A DNA stretch of 64,000 nt. Source: an uncultured Eubacterium sp. (lineage in GTDB: Bacteria; Bacillota; Clostridia; Peptostreptococcales; Anaerovoracaceae). Shown here in pieces: positions 43,561-53,619 of the stretch (positions within the stretch are counted from its first letter, which is position 1; every line of letters begins with the position of its first letter). The notes beneath the pieces are model-generated. The model was not told where the DNA came from, ran no database searches, and saw only the letters and a program-made list of their open reading frames with translations. The translations under genes were made by a program, and so were the position numbers. The DNA is taken from the NCBI GenBank assembly GCA_946555345.1, contig CAMNSS010000007.1, positions 62,001 to 126,000 of the forward strand. Reading direction: 5' to 3'.

Positions 43561-45168
43561 ATGGCAAAAAAGAAAACCGCTGAAAAGACACTCAATATCG
43601 ATAACATTTTATTTAATTGCAGGGATATCCTGCGTGCGGCGCGCAATTCAGGCTCATTCTTTGAAAAGAGGGATATGATGCTCACGCTTGTTTTCTTGCG
43701 CTTTATCGGCGAGAAGTACGAAGATGGCGTCGAAAAACTTCGCCAGACGTTGATCGAGCAGGGTCTTGACCTAGAAGATGAAAATATCAGGGCGGCATTC
43801 TTCGATGATGCTACTTTTACAGACGGGACATACAACTTGCCATATGAAGCGAGGTGGCAGACCATTATCAATACGCCTGCGCCGGGGCTTAATGTTGCGC
43901 TTGATACGGCGCTTCACAGCATTGCAGCAGGGTCGGATGATTTGAAGGGATGTTTTGTTGAAGGCACGTTTACAACCAGGAATCTTGCGCCCAATGACAT
44001 CAAGAAGCTTGTGGACGAAGTAAACAAAATCAGCCATAAGGCATTCGGTGAAGAAAAAGACCTGATCGGCCGTGTTTACGAATACTTCCTCAAAGAATTT
44101 GCGGTGAACGCAACAAAGGAAGAAGGCGAATTTTACACGCCGCACGACGTGGTTTCGCTGATCGCATCCATGATCGAGCCTTATGATGGCACGTTATATG
44201 ATCCTTGCTGCGGTTCGGGTGGTATGTTTGTTCAGAGCGCTGCTCTTGTAAAAGCCAGACAGGGGGATATCAACCGCATCAACATTTATGGGCAGGAAAA
44301 GGATGCCGCCACCTACCGCCTTGCAAAAATGAACCTTGCGCTTCGCAGTCTCAGCCACCACCTGGGGGAGACGAATGATTCATCCTTTACGCACGATTTG
44401 CACAAGGGGCTGTACTTCAATTATATTATGGCAAATCCGCCCTTTAACCTGAAAGGCTGGTATGACGCTAACCTGAAAAATGATGTTCGCTGGGCTGATT
44501 ATCAAACACCGCCGGAGGGCAACGCAAACTATGCCTGGATTTTGCATATGCTTTCCCATTTAAAACCTGCCGATGGCGTTGCGGGATTCCTTCTCGCAAA
44601 CGGCGCATTGAACGATAGTGATACGTTGGAAATCCGCAAAAAACTGATTCAGAATGACAAGGTGGAAGCCATTATCGTTTTGCCGAGGGAATTGTTCATC
44701 ACGACTGATATCAGCGTTACCCTTTGGATTTTGAACCAGAATAAAAAAGGCGGAAACTACCATGGCAGAAATCTCCGCAATCGTGAGCATGAAATACTCT
44801 TTGTGGATTTGCGCCAGTGGAGGAATCATCCTGTCAAGGGTGAAAATAAAAAGAAAGTGCGTTTGGCTGCAGAACAGATTGAACGAGCCGCAGAGATATA
44901 CCATGCATGGCAAAGGGAAGGTACCGATGGGACAAACTATGAAACACCGGAACTTTACCGCAGTGTAGGGATTCTTGAAATCGAAAGCAAGGGCTGGACG
45001 CTTACGCCGAGCAAATACATTGAATTTATCGACCATGATTTAGAGATTGACTACGAAAAGGAAATGGCACGCATTCAAGCGGAAATGAAAGAAGTGATGA
45101 AACAGGAAAAGAAATCCCAGCAGATGCTGGAAGACGCATTTAGGGGGATTGGCTATGGGATTGACTAA
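43561..45168 (+). CDS. hsdM: Type I restriction-modification system methyltransferase subunit
   Basis: N6-adenine methyltransferase subunit, 535 residues. N-terminal HsdM helical domain, then SAM-binding DPCCGSGGMF (214-223) and catalytic NPPF (292-295). With HsdS it methylates the host site; with HsdR it forms the restriction complex. Start ATG with AGAAAGGG. It overlaps hsdS by 14 nt. No damage is visible. Confidence 0.95.
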   Translation: MAKKKTAEKTLNIDNILFNCRDILRAARNSGSFFEKRDMMLTLVFLRFIGEKYEDGVEKLRQTLIEQGLDLEDENIRAAFFDDATFTDGTYNLPYEARWQTIINTPAPGLNVALDTALHSIAAGSDDLKGCFVEGTFTTRNLAPNDIKKLVDEVNKISHKAFGEEKDLIGRVYEYFLKEFAVNATKEEGEFYTPHDVVSLIASMIEPYDGTLYDPCCGSGGMFVQSAALVKARQGDINRINIYGQEKDAATYRLAKMNLALRSLSHHLGETNDSSFTHDLHKGLYFNYIMANPPFNLKGWYDANLKNDVRWADYQTPPEGNANYAWILHMLSHLKPADGVAGFLLANGALNDSDTLEIRKKLIQNDKVEAIIVLPRELFITTDISVTLWILNQNKKGGNYHGRNLRNREHEILFVDLRQWRNHPVKGENKKKVRLAAEQIERAAEIYHAWQREGTDGTNYETPELYRSVGILEIESKGWTLTPSKYIEFIDHDLEIDYEKEMARIQAEMKEVMKQEKKSQQMLEDAFRGIGYGID

Positions 45169-46291
45169 ATATAAACTTGGGGAATTGATTGAGCAATGCG
45201 ATGACAGAAATGAAGATTTACGGTATGGCATGGGTGATGTAAAAGGAATCTCCATCCAGAAGATTTTTATTGAAACGAAAGCAAATATGAAAGGTGTGTC
45301 CCTAAGCCCTTATAAACTGGTAAAACCGGACGATTTTGCCTGTGTTACCGTGACCTCCCGAAACGGGGAAAAGATTACATTAGCGCATAATACGACTGAA
45401 AATACTTATATTGTTTCTTCATCGTATGTGGTGTTCCGGGTCAAGCAAACCGATACGCTTTTATCTGACTACCTGTTCATGTACTTCAACCGGCCGGAAT
45501 TTGACCGATACGCGCGGTTTCATTCATGGGGTTCGGCACGGGAAACCTTTCGCTGGGAAGATCTGTGTGACATGGATATTGTCCTTCCGCCGCTTCCAAT
45601 CCAGCAAAAGTACGTTGATGTATACAATGCCATGATTGAAAACCAGGAAAGCTACGAACGTGGACTTGCGGATTTGAAGCTCTCATTTGAAGCATTAATC
45701 GATGAATACAAGCATAAAGCTTGCAAGAGAACAGTTGGCGCAATTCTGGAGGAAATAGATTGCCGTAATACAGATGGGACAATCACTGATGTGCAAGGAA
45801 TCAATATAACGAAGCAGTTCATGCCGTCTGTTGCAAATACATACAATGTCAATCTATCTAAATATAAAGTAGTAAAAAAGGGTCAGTTTGCTTTCTCAGG
45901 AATGCAGACTGGCAGGGATGAATGCATCCGAATCGCATTATTTAATGAGAATGAACCGATTGTTATCTCTCCAGCATACACAGTTTTAGGGATGAAAGAT
46001 CATACAGTTCTTGCTGAATACATCATGATGTGGTTTTCCCGAAAAGAAGTAGACAGGCTTGGTTGGTTTATGAGCGATGCAAGCATCAGGACAAATTTGG
46101 ACATGGATCGATTTTATGAAATAGAAATTCCTGTCCCCGGCTTAAAGGTTCAAGAATCAATTATAGGAATTTATGATGCGTACAATGCACGCAAGTCCAT
46201 TAACGAAAAACTCAAAGCACAGATCAAAGACATCTGCCCCATTCTCATCAAAGGCTCTCTTGAAGAGGCGAGAAATACAGAGGAGGCATAA
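45155..46291 (+). CDS. hsdS: Type I restriction-modification system specificity subunit
   Basis: DNA-recognition subunit, 378 residues, with two target-recognition domains (about 1-150 and 190-345), each followed by a helical spacer (LPPLPIQQKYVDVYNAMIENQESYE and VPGLKVQESIIGIYDAYNARKSI). Recognition sequence cannot be read. Start is ATG 45155, 8 nt after AGGGGG; a TTG 6 nt earlier is possible. Lies between hsdM and hsdR as usual. Confidence 0.92.
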   Translation: MGLTKYKLGELIEQCDDRNEDLRYGMGDVKGISIQKIFIETKANMKGVSLSPYKLVKPDDFACVTVTSRNGEKITLAHNTTENTYIVSSSYVVFRVKQTDTLLSDYLFMYFNRPEFDRYARFHSWGSARETFRWEDLCDMDIVLPPLPIQQKYVDVYNAMIENQESYERGLADLKLSFEALIDEYKHKACKRTVGAILEEIDCRNTDGTITDVQGINITKQFMPSVANTYNVNLSKYKVVKKGQFAFSGMQTGRDECIRIALFNENEPIVISPAYTVLGMKDHTVLAEYIMMWFSRKEVDRLGWFMSDASIRTNLDMDRFYEIEIPVPGLKVQESIIGIYDAYNARKSINEKLKAQIKDICPILIKGSLEEARNTEEA

Positions 46292-46294
46292 TCC

Positions 46295-49200
46295 ATGGCA
46301 AAGCTCAAAAATTACAACGGCCGTTACTGTGAATCGGAATATGAATCTGCCTTTATCGCCTTTTTAGAGGCGGAGGGCTGGACATATTCTTACGGTGGCA
46401 GCATCTCCCGCGCCAGCAAGAGGGATGTGCTGATTGCTGGTGATTTTAAGAACTTCATAACCGTTGCCGCCCCGGACTTAACAGCAGATGAAGTGATGCA
46501 AATTTTTGATCACGTCCGTCTTGCAGGCGCTGAAAGTGATTTTGCTGCTTTGCATAAAGTGTATGGCTGGATGGCCTGCGGCGTCCAGTTTATTCCGCAG
46601 GATGGATTGGCAAAGATAATCCCGCTCATTGATTTTGAAAACCCGCATAAGAACATATTCCGCGTGGTAAACCAGCTTGCGGTAGAATATACAAATAACG
46701 GCAAAAAGGAAAATCGCAGGCCGGATGTATTGTTGTATGTCAATGGGATGCCGTTATGTGTCATTGAACTAAAAAATCCTGCCGATGCAAATGCGACCAT
46801 TCACGATGCGTGGAAGCAAATCAATATCCGTTATTGGAGAGACATTCCGCACCTGTTGCATTATTGCCCTTTGGCGTGCATTTCCGATGGCGTGAAGACA
46901 AGGCTTGGGACTGTCCGCACGCCTTATGAGCATTTTTACGCTTGGCGCAGGGTGAATGACGGGGATAAAATATCCACGATGCCTTTTGAGGAAACGGAAA
47001 CGATGATCAAGGGCGTGTACAGTCCCGCTCGGTTTTTGGAAATCTTCAGGGATTACATTTATTTTCAAGACAGCATTTATGATAGTTCCGAGGTCGAAAT
47101 TGTGTGCCGTTATCCGCAGTTCTTTGCTGCAAGGCTGTTAAAGCAAAGCATCATCAATTCCGTTATCGAAAAGAGCGGCAAAGGCGGTACCTATTTTGGC
47201 GCGACAGGATGCGGGAAAACATACGCGATGGCTTTTCTTGCCCGCCAGCTTGCGCTTCGCTGCACCGATATCCCGGAAATCGGTTCACCGACCATTATCT
47301 TGATTGTCGATCGTGATGAATTGCAAAAGCAAGGCGCAAAGCTATTCACAAGGAGCAAGGAATTTTTAAACCTCGGTGAGGTTTCCGTCGTAAAAAACAG
47401 GGCAGAGCTGCGACAGGAACTTGGTACAAGGCAAAGCGGCGGTTTCTATATTTGCACCATCCAGAAGTTTTGTGACCGGGAGGATGATAAAATAGGCCTG
47501 ATCAACGGTCGGCGGAATATTATTTGTTTCTCCGATGAAGCCCACAGAACCCAGCTCGAACACTCGAAAAAGATCCGCTTCAGCAAGGATACTGATGAAA
47601 ACATGAGAGCCATGGTCTCAAAGCCATATGCCAAGGTATTAAAAGAAGCCTTCCCGCAGGCGACTTTCGTGGGTTTTACGGGAACGCCGATTGCAGAAAC
47701 CTATCAGACCTTTGGTGAGGAAATTGACCGCTATACCATGGATCAAGCGGTCGCTGACGGATTAACGGTATCAATCAAATATCACCCTCGCATTGCAAAG
47801 GTTTTATTGGATAAAGAAAAAGCAAAGCAAATTGAAGGTTACTATAAAAAATGCGCCGATGACGGTGCGGCATATGAGGATATCGAAGCAAGCAAAAAAG
47901 CGATGAGTTCCATGGAGGTGATTTTGGGCGAACCTTCCAGACTTGCGCGTTTAGCGGCGGATATCCATGACCACTACGTTTCTTCCTGTGCGGCAGATCC
48001 GGACAGAATCCAGAAAGCCATGGTAACTTGTTCAAATAGAAAAATCGCCTACGCATTATTGCAAAAATTTAAAGATAAATACCCGGAATGGTTTGAAGAA
48101 AAGAAATCCCCTGACGGTGTGTCTGTAACCGAAGCGGAGTTAAAGGAACTGAAACCGATGCCTTTCATGGCGATGGTATCGAGCGTCGGAAGCAATGACG
48201 AAGTTGATATGTACAATTACCTCGGCGGCGTGAAAAATGATAAACGCAGTGAAGACCTGGACGCCGCTTTCAAACAGGAAAAATCAAATTTCCATATCGT
48301 TATTGTTGTCGATATGTGGATCACCGGATTTGATGTGCCATCCCTTACATATTTATACAATGATAAACCGCTCAAAAAGCATTTGCTGATCCAGACCATC
48401 AGCCGGGTAAACCGAAAATATCCCGGCAAAGAATTTGGCATGGTGGTCGATTATATCGGCATTCGTGACAATATGCGGGAAGCGATGAAGGTTTATGGCG
48501 GCGATCTGTCTGTCGCCCCAACCGCTGATGATGTCGAACAGGCCGCATCCATGTTTCGGGAAGAATTGGAAATCCTGAAAACACTGTTTGCCGATTATGA
48601 TTTGACGCTGTTTTTGAACCCCGAATGCGATCCCGTGCAGCGTTACAGGCTTCTTGCAAAGGCGGCAGAATACGTATTTGCATCGACACTAGTATTGCAG
48701 ACGGAAGGAGATCGGGGGATTCAAAAGGTTTCCTTCAGGACTTACTTTCTAAAGACGGTGAAACGAATGCGGGCTGCTTTTGATCTCTGCCAGCCTTCCG
48801 GCAGCCTGCGTGAAGAAGAATCCGCCCTTGCACAGTGTTTTATGGCGATCGCGGGCTTTGTGCGCAAAATGAGCGGAACGAGCGAAGTGGACGCCGACAC
48901 CATGAACCGTGCAGTATCGAAAATGGTCGAAGAAGCGCTCAAGTACAACCAGGTAGAAAGCGTCCTGGAAAGCGGCGAGGAAGAAGACCTCTTTTCTCCT
49001 GAATACTTCGAGAAATTATCAGACGTTCAAATGCCCGCAACGAAGCTGGAACTTCTTGTAAAAATGCTCCGTAAGCAGATTCAGGAGTATGGAAAGGTCA
49101 ACCAGCTTGCTGCAAAGTCATTCCAGGAAATGCTGGAAAAAACGATTGCAGAATACCATGAAAGGCGCAAAGCTCTTCTTGCCGAAGAAGCTGGGCAGGC

Positions 49201-49681
49201 GCAGGAACAAGCCTCTGAGGATATTATTAAGACTGCTACCGGCCAGGCTCTGGCAATTTTGCATCAGATGAAGGAAAGCAGGGAAAGTTTTCGTAAGCTC
49301 GGGCTAACCTTTGAGGAAAAAGCATTCTATGATATTTTGATGGCTTTATGCAGTCAATACGGTTTTGAATACGGAACAGACCAAGAGTCTGGCGGTGTTG
49401 TTGTCAACGGCAAGTGCAAAGCCTTGGCGAAAAAAGTAAAGGAAATCATCGATGCGAAATCTTCCTTTGCCGATTGGCTGAATAACCAGAATGTGCGCAA
49501 CCAGTTAAAACTTGAGATCAAGATTTGCCTGGTGAAGAACGGCTATCCGCCGCAGTACAGCCCCGAGGTGTTTCGCAAAGTGATGGAGCAGGTGGAAAAT
49601 TTTGAGGAGCATTCGGATGCTGGCAGCATATTTGATGATTCAGCAAAGGGTGCGGTTTTACCAAAGGCGGGGGAATCATGA
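46295..49681 (+). CDS. hsdR: Type I restriction-modification system endonuclease subunit
   Basis: Restriction/translocation subunit, 1128 residues. N-terminal PD-(D/E)xK nuclease with Asp144, Glu158 and Lys160 (VIELKNP). Helicase motor: Walker A GATGCGKT (302-309), DEAH (414-417), SAT-like GFTGTPI, and motif VI TISRVNRKYPGKE. The C-terminal about 250 residues are helical, for complex assembly. Intact reading frame. It follows hsdS by 3 nt, so one operon hsdMSR. Confidence 0.95.
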   Translation: MAKLKNYNGRYCESEYESAFIAFLEAEGWTYSYGGSISRASKRDVLIAGDFKNFITVAAPDLTADEVMQIFDHVRLAGAESDFAALHKVYGWMACGVQFIPQDGLAKIIPLIDFENPHKNIFRVVNQLAVEYTNNGKKENRRPDVLLYVNGMPLCVIELKNPADANATIHDAWKQINIRYWRDIPHLLHYCPLACISDGVKTRLGTVRTPYEHFYAWRRVNDGDKISTMPFEETETMIKGVYSPARFLEIFRDYIYFQDSIYDSSEVEIVCRYPQFFAARLLKQSIINSVIEKSGKGGTYFGATGCGKTYAMAFLARQLALRCTDIPEIGSPTIILIVDRDELQKQGAKLFTRSKEFLNLGEVSVVKNRAELRQELGTRQSGGFYICTIQKFCDREDDKIGLINGRRNIICFSDEAHRTQLEHSKKIRFSKDTDENMRAMVSKPYAKVLKEAFPQATFVGFTGTPIAETYQTFGEEIDRYTMDQAVADGLTVSIKYHPRIAKVLLDKEKAKQIEGYYKKCADDGAAYEDIEASKKAMSSMEVILGEPSRLARLAADIHDHYVSSCAADPDRIQKAMVTCSNRKIAYALLQKFKDKYPEWFEEKKSPDGVSVTEAELKELKPMPFMAMVSSVGSNDEVDMYNYLGGVKNDKRSEDLDAAFKQEKSNFHIVIVVDMWITGFDVPSLTYLYNDKPLKKHLLIQTISRVNRKYPGKEFGMVVDYIGIRDNMREAMKVYGGDLSVAPTADDVEQAASMFREELEILKTLFADYDLTLFLNPECDPVQRYRLLAKAAEYVFASTLVLQTEGDRGIQKVSFRTYFLKTVKRMRAAFDLCQPSGSLREEESALAQCFMAIAGFVRKMSGTSEVDADTMNRAVSKMVEEALKYNQVESVLESGEEEDLFSPEYFEKLSDVQMPATKLELLVKMLRKQIQEYGKVNQLAAKSFQEMLEKTIAEYHERRKALLAEEAGQAQEQASEDIIKTATGQALAILHQMKESRESFRKLGLTFEEKAFYDILMALCSQYGFEYGTDQESGGVVVNGKCKALAKKVKEIIDAKSSFADWLNNQNVRNQLKLEIKICLVKNGYPPQYSPEVFRKVMEQVENFEEHSDAGSIFDDSAKGAVLPKAGES

Positions 49682-49896
49682 TTGATCAATAAAAGTTAGA
49701 TGGAGAGGCAATTTACCGAATCTTTTGATGAATGGAAAAGCATTTTGAAAAGCATCTGCATAAAGATAAAGGGGTGGAAAATGCAAAGCAAAATGTTATA
49801 ATAATTGTGTAATAAGCGCCTGGGAAAAGGCGCGGCGATTGCTCATCAGCGTGCAAACGCAAATCAAACGAAAAAGTATACATAAGGAGGTTTTTT

Positions 49897-50100
49897 ATGT
49901 TATCAAAAAATCTTGCCCATTTTGACCGGCTGGCATGCGTAGCGTGCGGCACCTGTGTCAAGGAATGCCCCCGCAGTGCAGTCAAGGTTTACAAAGGCTG
50001 TTATGCTGTTGTTGAGGCAGAACGCTGTGTGGGGTGCGGGAAATGTGCGAAGGCCTGCCCGGCAGGCTGTATTGTGGTTGAGGAAAGAAAGGAACGGTAA
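49897..50100 (+). CDS. Small 2[4Fe-4S] ferredoxin
   Basis: A 67-residue dicluster ferredoxin with two CxxCxxCxxxCP motifs (CVACGTCVKECP and CVGCGKCAKACP). Acts as a soluble low-potential electron carrier. AAGGAGG lies upstream, and the stop overlaps the following gene. The pair probably forms one redox unit. The 215 nt before it (49682-49896) hold no supported gene; a TATAAT at 49797-49802 may be its promoter. Confidence 0.88.
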   Translation: MLSKNLAHFDRLACVACGTCVKECPRSAVKVYKGCYAVVEAERCVGCGKCAKACPAGCIVVEERKER

Positions 50101-50687
50101 TGGCAAACAATAAAAAGCGCTGGTATGATTATCTGTGGATCTGGTCTATCATTTATTTTTCGCTGGGATTTTTTAATATTTTATTTGCATGGCTGGGCAT
50201 GGTTGATTTTCTTTTGCCGCTGTTAATTGCGCTGATCGGCGGGAATAAGTGGTTTTGCAACAATCTCTGTGGAAGGGGACAGCTGTTTTCCCTGCTTGGC
50301 GGAAAGCTCGGATTCTCTTTGAAAAGACCGACGCCAAAGTGGATGTCATCGAAATGGTTCCGGTATGGATTTTTGGTTTTCTTTTTGGCGATGTTCGGAA
50401 ACATGGTATTTCAAACTTATTTGATTTTTGCCGGGGCGGATTCCCTGCGAGAAGTGATTAAATTGTTTTGGACGATCAAAGTGCCTTGGGGATGGACTTA
50501 TACGGCTGGCCTGGCGCCTGGCTGGGTGGCGCAGTTCAGCTTCGGTTTTTACAGCCTGATGCTGACTTCGTTGCTGTTGGGCTTGCTCGCCATGGTTTTC
50601 TTCAGGCCTCGTTCCTGGTGTGCATTTTGTCCGATGGGAACGATGACGCAGGGTATTTGCAAGCTGAAAAACAAAGTCCGTAAATAA
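50100..50687 (+). CDS. 4Fe-4S membrane protein (NapH/CcoG-like, short)
   Basis: Membrane protein of 195 residues with about four hydrophobic helices and two cysteine pairs at helix ends (CNNLCGRG near 53-60 and WCAFCPMG near 177-184). This is the 4Fe-4S binding pattern of the NapH/NosR polyferredoxin family without its own ferredoxin domain; the preceding gene supplies one in trans. Electron donor and acceptor are not known. Overlaps the ferredoxin stop. Confidence 0.78.
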   Translation: MANNKKRWYDYLWIWSIIYFSLGFFNILFAWLGMVDFLLPLLIALIGGNKWFCNNLCGRGQLFSLLGGKLGFSLKRPTPKWMSSKWFRYGFLVFFLAMFGNMVFQTYLIFAGADSLREVIKLFWTIKVPWGWTYTAGLAPGWVAQFSFGFYSLMLTSLLLGLLAMVFFRPRSWCAFCPMGTMTQGICKLKNKVRK

Positions 50688-50758
50688 GGGGAGAAACAGC
50701 AAATGGCTTAAGATAGGATGCTCTAGGCGAAGCATATTATCTGTGGTCATGGCTATCA

Positions 50759-50787
50759 TTGAGAGAATCGAAATATTGTGATAAAAT
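50759..50787 (+). promoter_or_regulatory. SigmaA-type promoter for the 854-residue protein gene
   Basis: TTGAGA (50759-50764), 17-nt spacer, TAAAAT (50782-50787). Leader of about 145 nt. The gene is therefore probably transcribed separately from the restriction and ferredoxin genes. Confidence 0.75.
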
Positions 50788-50938
50788 AACAGTAAACTAT
50801 GATTTTTGTTAAAGGCAGGGCATATAAGCGTGGACCATAACAATTAGCGCAGGTGAATTTGTACATGATGTTTGCTTTTGTCCTGTCAGCACAAATTGAT
50901 TCATGCAAGCTTACCAATATACAACAAGAAAGGCGGCA

Positions 50939-53503
50939 ATGTCCATGGCTAAGAAATGTTCAATATGTGGGAAAAAACTGGGGTTTCTGGATGGAAAAAT
51001 AGTGATATCAGATGGCGTGGTCTGTACATCGTGCTGGGCAAGTGCTGGGTTAGATATGAGTTTTCGGGCGATGTATTCCGCATCGAACAAAACAACGAAC
51101 CAGATTCGGGATTTAATTGAGATTGAAATATTAAAGCGGGAGGCGGCGAAAGCTGGATTAAAACAGGAAATCGCTTCTGCCAATCAAGCAAAGCTAGGAG
51201 AACGGCCAAACCAGCCGACGGCAAAACAGAAAAAAGCTTCCCCGGAAAGCAAGGCAAAAAGCGTTGAAAAAGACATTACAAAACCAGTTGATATTATTTT
51301 AGCGGTAGATGCAAATAAAGGTGTGGGTTTTGCTTGTGAGGGAAAACCCGTGATAAACTTTGACGATTTGATCAATGGACGGGAAATGATTATCGGGGAT
51401 GGCTTCATTCATAATGAAAGCAATGAAGCCCTTCCTGAAATCAGGATCGTATGCGAATTTGAGCCGCCAATCATTGATGCCGGGCTTATTTATTATGAGG
51501 CTGGTACTTTTGCTGCTGGAGCAGAGGGACGATTTGAAATCGATGATCCGCCGATAAATCTTGAAGAATATGCGAAAATAAAAAGAACGAGAAATGGAAA
51601 ATTCAGGCTTACGATGTTCCTGGGAGAGCAGGAAATCCATACAGAAGAATGCGGGATGAAAATCAAACCTGCACCAGCAGAAGATATGCAAAAACTGATG
51701 AATGCCGTTATGTATGAAGAAGAAAAAAATGCATCTGGCTCGGTTAACATATTTCTCTATGCGAGGGAAACCGGCTCATACGACATTGACCTTATGAGAA
51801 ATCCGGAGTTGCTTTATTCTATGTATTCTAATGGGAAAGAGCAAATTATCGGGGATGTTTTTGTAACGAATGAGTTAAACCATGCACTGAATAATGTACA
51901 GTTCGAGGCAAGGTATGCTTCTGATATATTATCTCCTGTCGATGTGCTTTTGGGGAATGTCCCAGCAGGAGAAAATATTTCGTTTGAAGTAGATGATCCT
52001 GCGATCGATGTGGAGAAACTCGAAATGCTCACGGAAATTGAATCCTGCACAGCCACATATAGGATTTTGGTTGACGGAAGACCTGTTGCCGAATCAATCG
52101 GGAGAATTACGATATGTCCATATAATCAGTGGAATGCGGCATTGATCTTATTGCCCGCATACATGACGCCCAATCATCCGAATATTATTTCTGTGTTACA
52201 GAATGCCTCCCAATGGATGCTGGTTAATGGCATGAACCCTTCCCTTGAAGGCTATCAGAGCGATGCCCGCCGGGTGGAGGAAATGGTTAAAGCTGTGTAT
52301 CATGCCGTAAAAGAAGCAAATATTATTTATTCAAATCCTCCGGCAAGTTTCTTTGGACCGCAGCGGATCAGGCTTTGTGAAACGGTTTTTGAACAAAAAT
52401 TTGCTACATGCATGGACATGACGATTTTGTTTGCTTCCTGTTTAGAATCCTTTGGCTTGCATCCTGTCCTCATTACTGCGCCAGGACATATTTTTGCAGG
52501 CGTATGGCTGACAGCAACGGGAAGGCTGCAAGAGCCTGTGATTTCAGATGCAAAGCTGATCCAAAAACATATCAAGGAAAAAAAGCTTGTCGCGATCGAG
52601 TGTACTGCCATGAATGCTGGAAAAGATACAGGCTATGATAAGGCAAAACAAATTGCGAGCAATACGATCAAGGATATGGCGGAAAATGATATCTCGGATC
52701 ATGAATGCATTGATGTTCAGATTGTAAGGGCGATCGGGGTGAGGCCGCTTCCGATGAGAATGCACCGCCCTGCTCCGGCCGACGCTTTAACCGCAGTGGA
52801 GGGGACGCCGTTTTTTGCAGAGAAAACGGCATTGGAGACAAAAAATGCCGTGCCAAAGAAACCCGTTGCCTCAGAAGAAGCCATAAAAGAAGTATCGAAT
52901 GATGAACCAGGCATTGGAACAAAACAGACGGCAAACAGTGTGCGTACATACTATACGAAAGAAGCATATCAATCCTTTGATAAAGATTTAGCGGATATAT
53001 CGATCGACAATTTTTATGATAAGCAGAGCAAAAAGATTATAAAGAACGCTATCGTGGAAATTGTAGCGGTTGAAGGTCCAATCAGCCAGCCTTCTTTGAT
53101 TAGGGTCATCATCAACAAAACAAGCCTCGGAAGGGCAAGCAAGCAGATTACAGAGCATCTGGATAAGCTTGTTGCAGCTGCCGATGTCAAAATTACAAGA
53201 CAAAACGGCATAAGATTCTTATGGAGTCAGGGAACAGAGCCATCGCAATATACTGCATATAGGATGAAGGAACAGAGACCCCCGGATGAAATCTGCAAGT
53301 ATGAGTTAAAAAATGCAGTCTGCTATCTGATTCAGGAAAATGGTCCAATGGCAAAAGAAGAGATTGGAAAGGATATGGTTCGCTTGCTTGGATATAATCG
53401 TTCTAGCAAAAAAATTGAAGATGGCGCGGCCGCCGCAATCAAAGCCGCAAAAGAACTGAAAGCCATCAGGCAGAATGAAGAACGGAACTTTGTCCTAGCA
53501 TGA
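50939..53503 (+). CDS. Multi-domain protein: zinc ribbon, two Ig-like, transglutaminase-like, two DUF3320-like wHTH
   Basis: Unusual 854-residue protein. Order: DUF4428-like zinc ribbon (Cys7, 10, 29, 32), basic linker (70-115), two similar beta-rich domains (about 115-255 and 267-395, each with IIGD-(G/V)F-(H/T)NE), a transglutaminase-like domain (about 400-620; likely Cys491, His517, Glu554 in TCMDMT, GHIFAG and IECT), a linker, and two DUF3320-like winged-helix units (about 685-755, 780-854). The Ig-transglutaminase-DUF3320 series is known to me as the accessory part of DUF4011 helicase-nuclease proteins such as Hhe. No Walker A, helicase or nuclease motif is seen. Start ATG 50939; ATG 50945 is also possible. 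Confidence 0.75.
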   Translation: MSMAKKCSICGKKLGFLDGKIVISDGVVCTSCWASAGLDMSFRAMYSASNKTTNQIRDLIEIEILKREAAKAGLKQEIASANQAKLGERPNQPTAKQKKASPESKAKSVEKDITKPVDIILAVDANKGVGFACEGKPVINFDDLINGREMIIGDGFIHNESNEALPEIRIVCEFEPPIIDAGLIYYEAGTFAAGAEGRFEIDDPPINLEEYAKIKRTRNGKFRLTMFLGEQEIHTEECGMKIKPAPAEDMQKLMNAVMYEEEKNASGSVNIFLYARETGSYDIDLMRNPELLYSMYSNGKEQIIGDVFVTNELNHALNNVQFEARYASDILSPVDVLLGNVPAGENISFEVDDPAIDVEKLEMLTEIESCTATYRILVDGRPVAESIGRITICPYNQWNAALILLPAYMTPNHPNIISVLQNASQWMLVNGMNPSLEGYQSDARRVEEMVKAVYHAVKEANIIYSNPPASFFGPQRIRLCETVFEQKFATCMDMTILFASCLESFGLHPVLITAPGHIFAGVWLTATGRLQEPVISDAKLIQKHIKEKKLVAIECTAMNAGKDTGYDKAKQIASNTIKDMAENDISDHECIDVQIVRAIGVRPLPMRMHRPAPADALTAVEGTPFFAEKTALETKNAVPKKPVASEEAIKEVSNDEPGIGTKQTANSVRTYYTKEAYQSFDKDLADISIDNFYDKQSKKIIKNAIVEIVAVEGPISQPSLIRVIINKTSLGRASKQITEHLDKLVAAADVKITRQNGIRFLWSQGTEPSQYTAYRMKEQRPPDEICKYELKNAVCYLIQENGPMAKEEIGKDMVRLLGYNRSSKKIEDGAAAAIKAAKELKAIRQNEERNFVLA

Positions 53504-53619
53504 AGCAAGACGCAAGGGTGCGAAGGCGCATGGAAGCTAGCCTAGGATTTTGCTGCCAGCGGCAGGGGTGGCGTTTACGCTGTTGGGACTTCTTTTTTCA
53601 GCGTGGTGAGGACGGGAAA

